64,000 nucleotides of DNA from an uncultured Eubacterium sp. (lineage in GTDB: Bacteria > Bacillota > Clostridia > Lachnospirales > Lachnospiraceae): assembly GCA_910577225.1 (NCBI GenBank), contig CAJTMV010000010.1, positions 40,114 through 104,113 of the forward strand. The letters are read 5' to 3'. The notes beneath the pieces were generated by a model. The model was not told the DNA's origin. It worked only from the letters and a program-made list of their open reading frames with translations, and did not search any database. Of this stretch, positions 63,831 to 64,000 are shown in pieces (position 1 is the first letter of the stretch; every line of letters begins with the position of its first letter). Made by a program: the position numbers and the translations under genes.

Positions 63831-64000
63831 TTTTTATTTGACATCCTGTTTTTATTTCGGCATCCTGTTTTTATTTCAGCGCACTGTTTTTATTTCGGCA
63901 TCCCGTTTTTATTTCAGCGCACTGTTTTTATTTCGACATCCTGTTTTTATTTCAGCATCCCGTTTTTATTTCAGCGCACTGTTTTCATTTCGACATCCTG
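63831..64000. repeat. 19-bp tandem repeat array at the right edge
   Basis: One 18-base and eight 19-base units of the form TTTTTATTTCRGCATCCTG or TTTTTATTTCAGCGCACTG, the last ending exactly at the window edge, so the array runs on. Two unit types (CATCCYG and GCGCACTG) partly alternate. More degenerate copies begin near 63758. No gene is seen in 63728-64000. Confidence 0.9.

Overview
The window looks like a chromosome segment of a motile, Gram-positive, gut-type Lachnospiraceae (Clostridia). Supporting signs are strong Shine-Dalgarno sites, sigma-A type promoters, meso-diaminopimelate dehydrogenase, DUF6440 and DUF3791 small proteins, an Rpn/PD-(D/E)XK protein, YtrA-type GntR-ABC cassettes and flagellin. 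The species cannot be named from sequence reading alone.

Layout. 0-1.8 kb: remnants of a DUF3791/DUF3990 (ADP-ribosyltransferase-like) cassette and a cytidylate-kinase-like protein with a ParB/sulfiredoxin-like tail. 1.9-7.1 kb: a sugar-use locus with a GH2 glycosidase (frameshifted), a GPH-type symporter (in-frame stop) and a divergent AraC regulator; both structural genes look broken. 7.1-16.4 kb: an Rpn-type protein, then a transport cluster resembling antimicrobial-peptide defence: two GntR-ABC cassettes on either side of a response regulator-ABC-histidine kinase module, plus a small DMT transporter. 16.4-19.5 kb: thiazole genes thiS-thiG-thiH-thiE without thiF. 19.7-21.8 kb: a MecA-type class B penicillin-binding protein.

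22-59.5 kb is the most striking part. Two giant flagellin genes (1289 and 1297 aa) have near-identical sigma-A-like promoters (TTTACA-N17-TATAAT) and lie amid two minus-strand surface-glycan gene blocks. Block 1 (46.6 down to 25.9 kb, about 17 genes) encodes an XRE regulator, several glycosyltransferases, a Wzm/Wzt-like ABC exporter, RfbH and RfbF (CDP-dideoxy sugar), two complete split transketolase pairs, an SDR, a DRE-TIM aldolase, a sulfotransferase, an aldolase-like/glycosyltransferase fusion and a radical SAM protein. Block 2 (59.5 down to 52.1 kb) encodes a two-part glycosyltransferase, a sugar aminotransferase, two beta-propeller glycosidase-like proteins, a methyltransferase, a WbqC protein and a GNAT acetyltransferase. 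Each block has one gene interrupted by a poly-G run (13 G at 28208-28220, 9 G at 58477-58485). In both, a one-base length change would fuse two ORFs into one multidomain protein, which suggests slipped-strand phase variation of glycan chemistry, comparable in principle to the poly-G maf genes of Campylobacter. Whether the glycan goes on flagellin, on an exported polysaccharide, or both, cannot be decided from sequence.

59.8-64 kb: a MutS2-like ATPase lacking the Smr domain, a small membrane protein, ddh with a strong terminator, and a 19-bp tandem repeat array running off the right edge.
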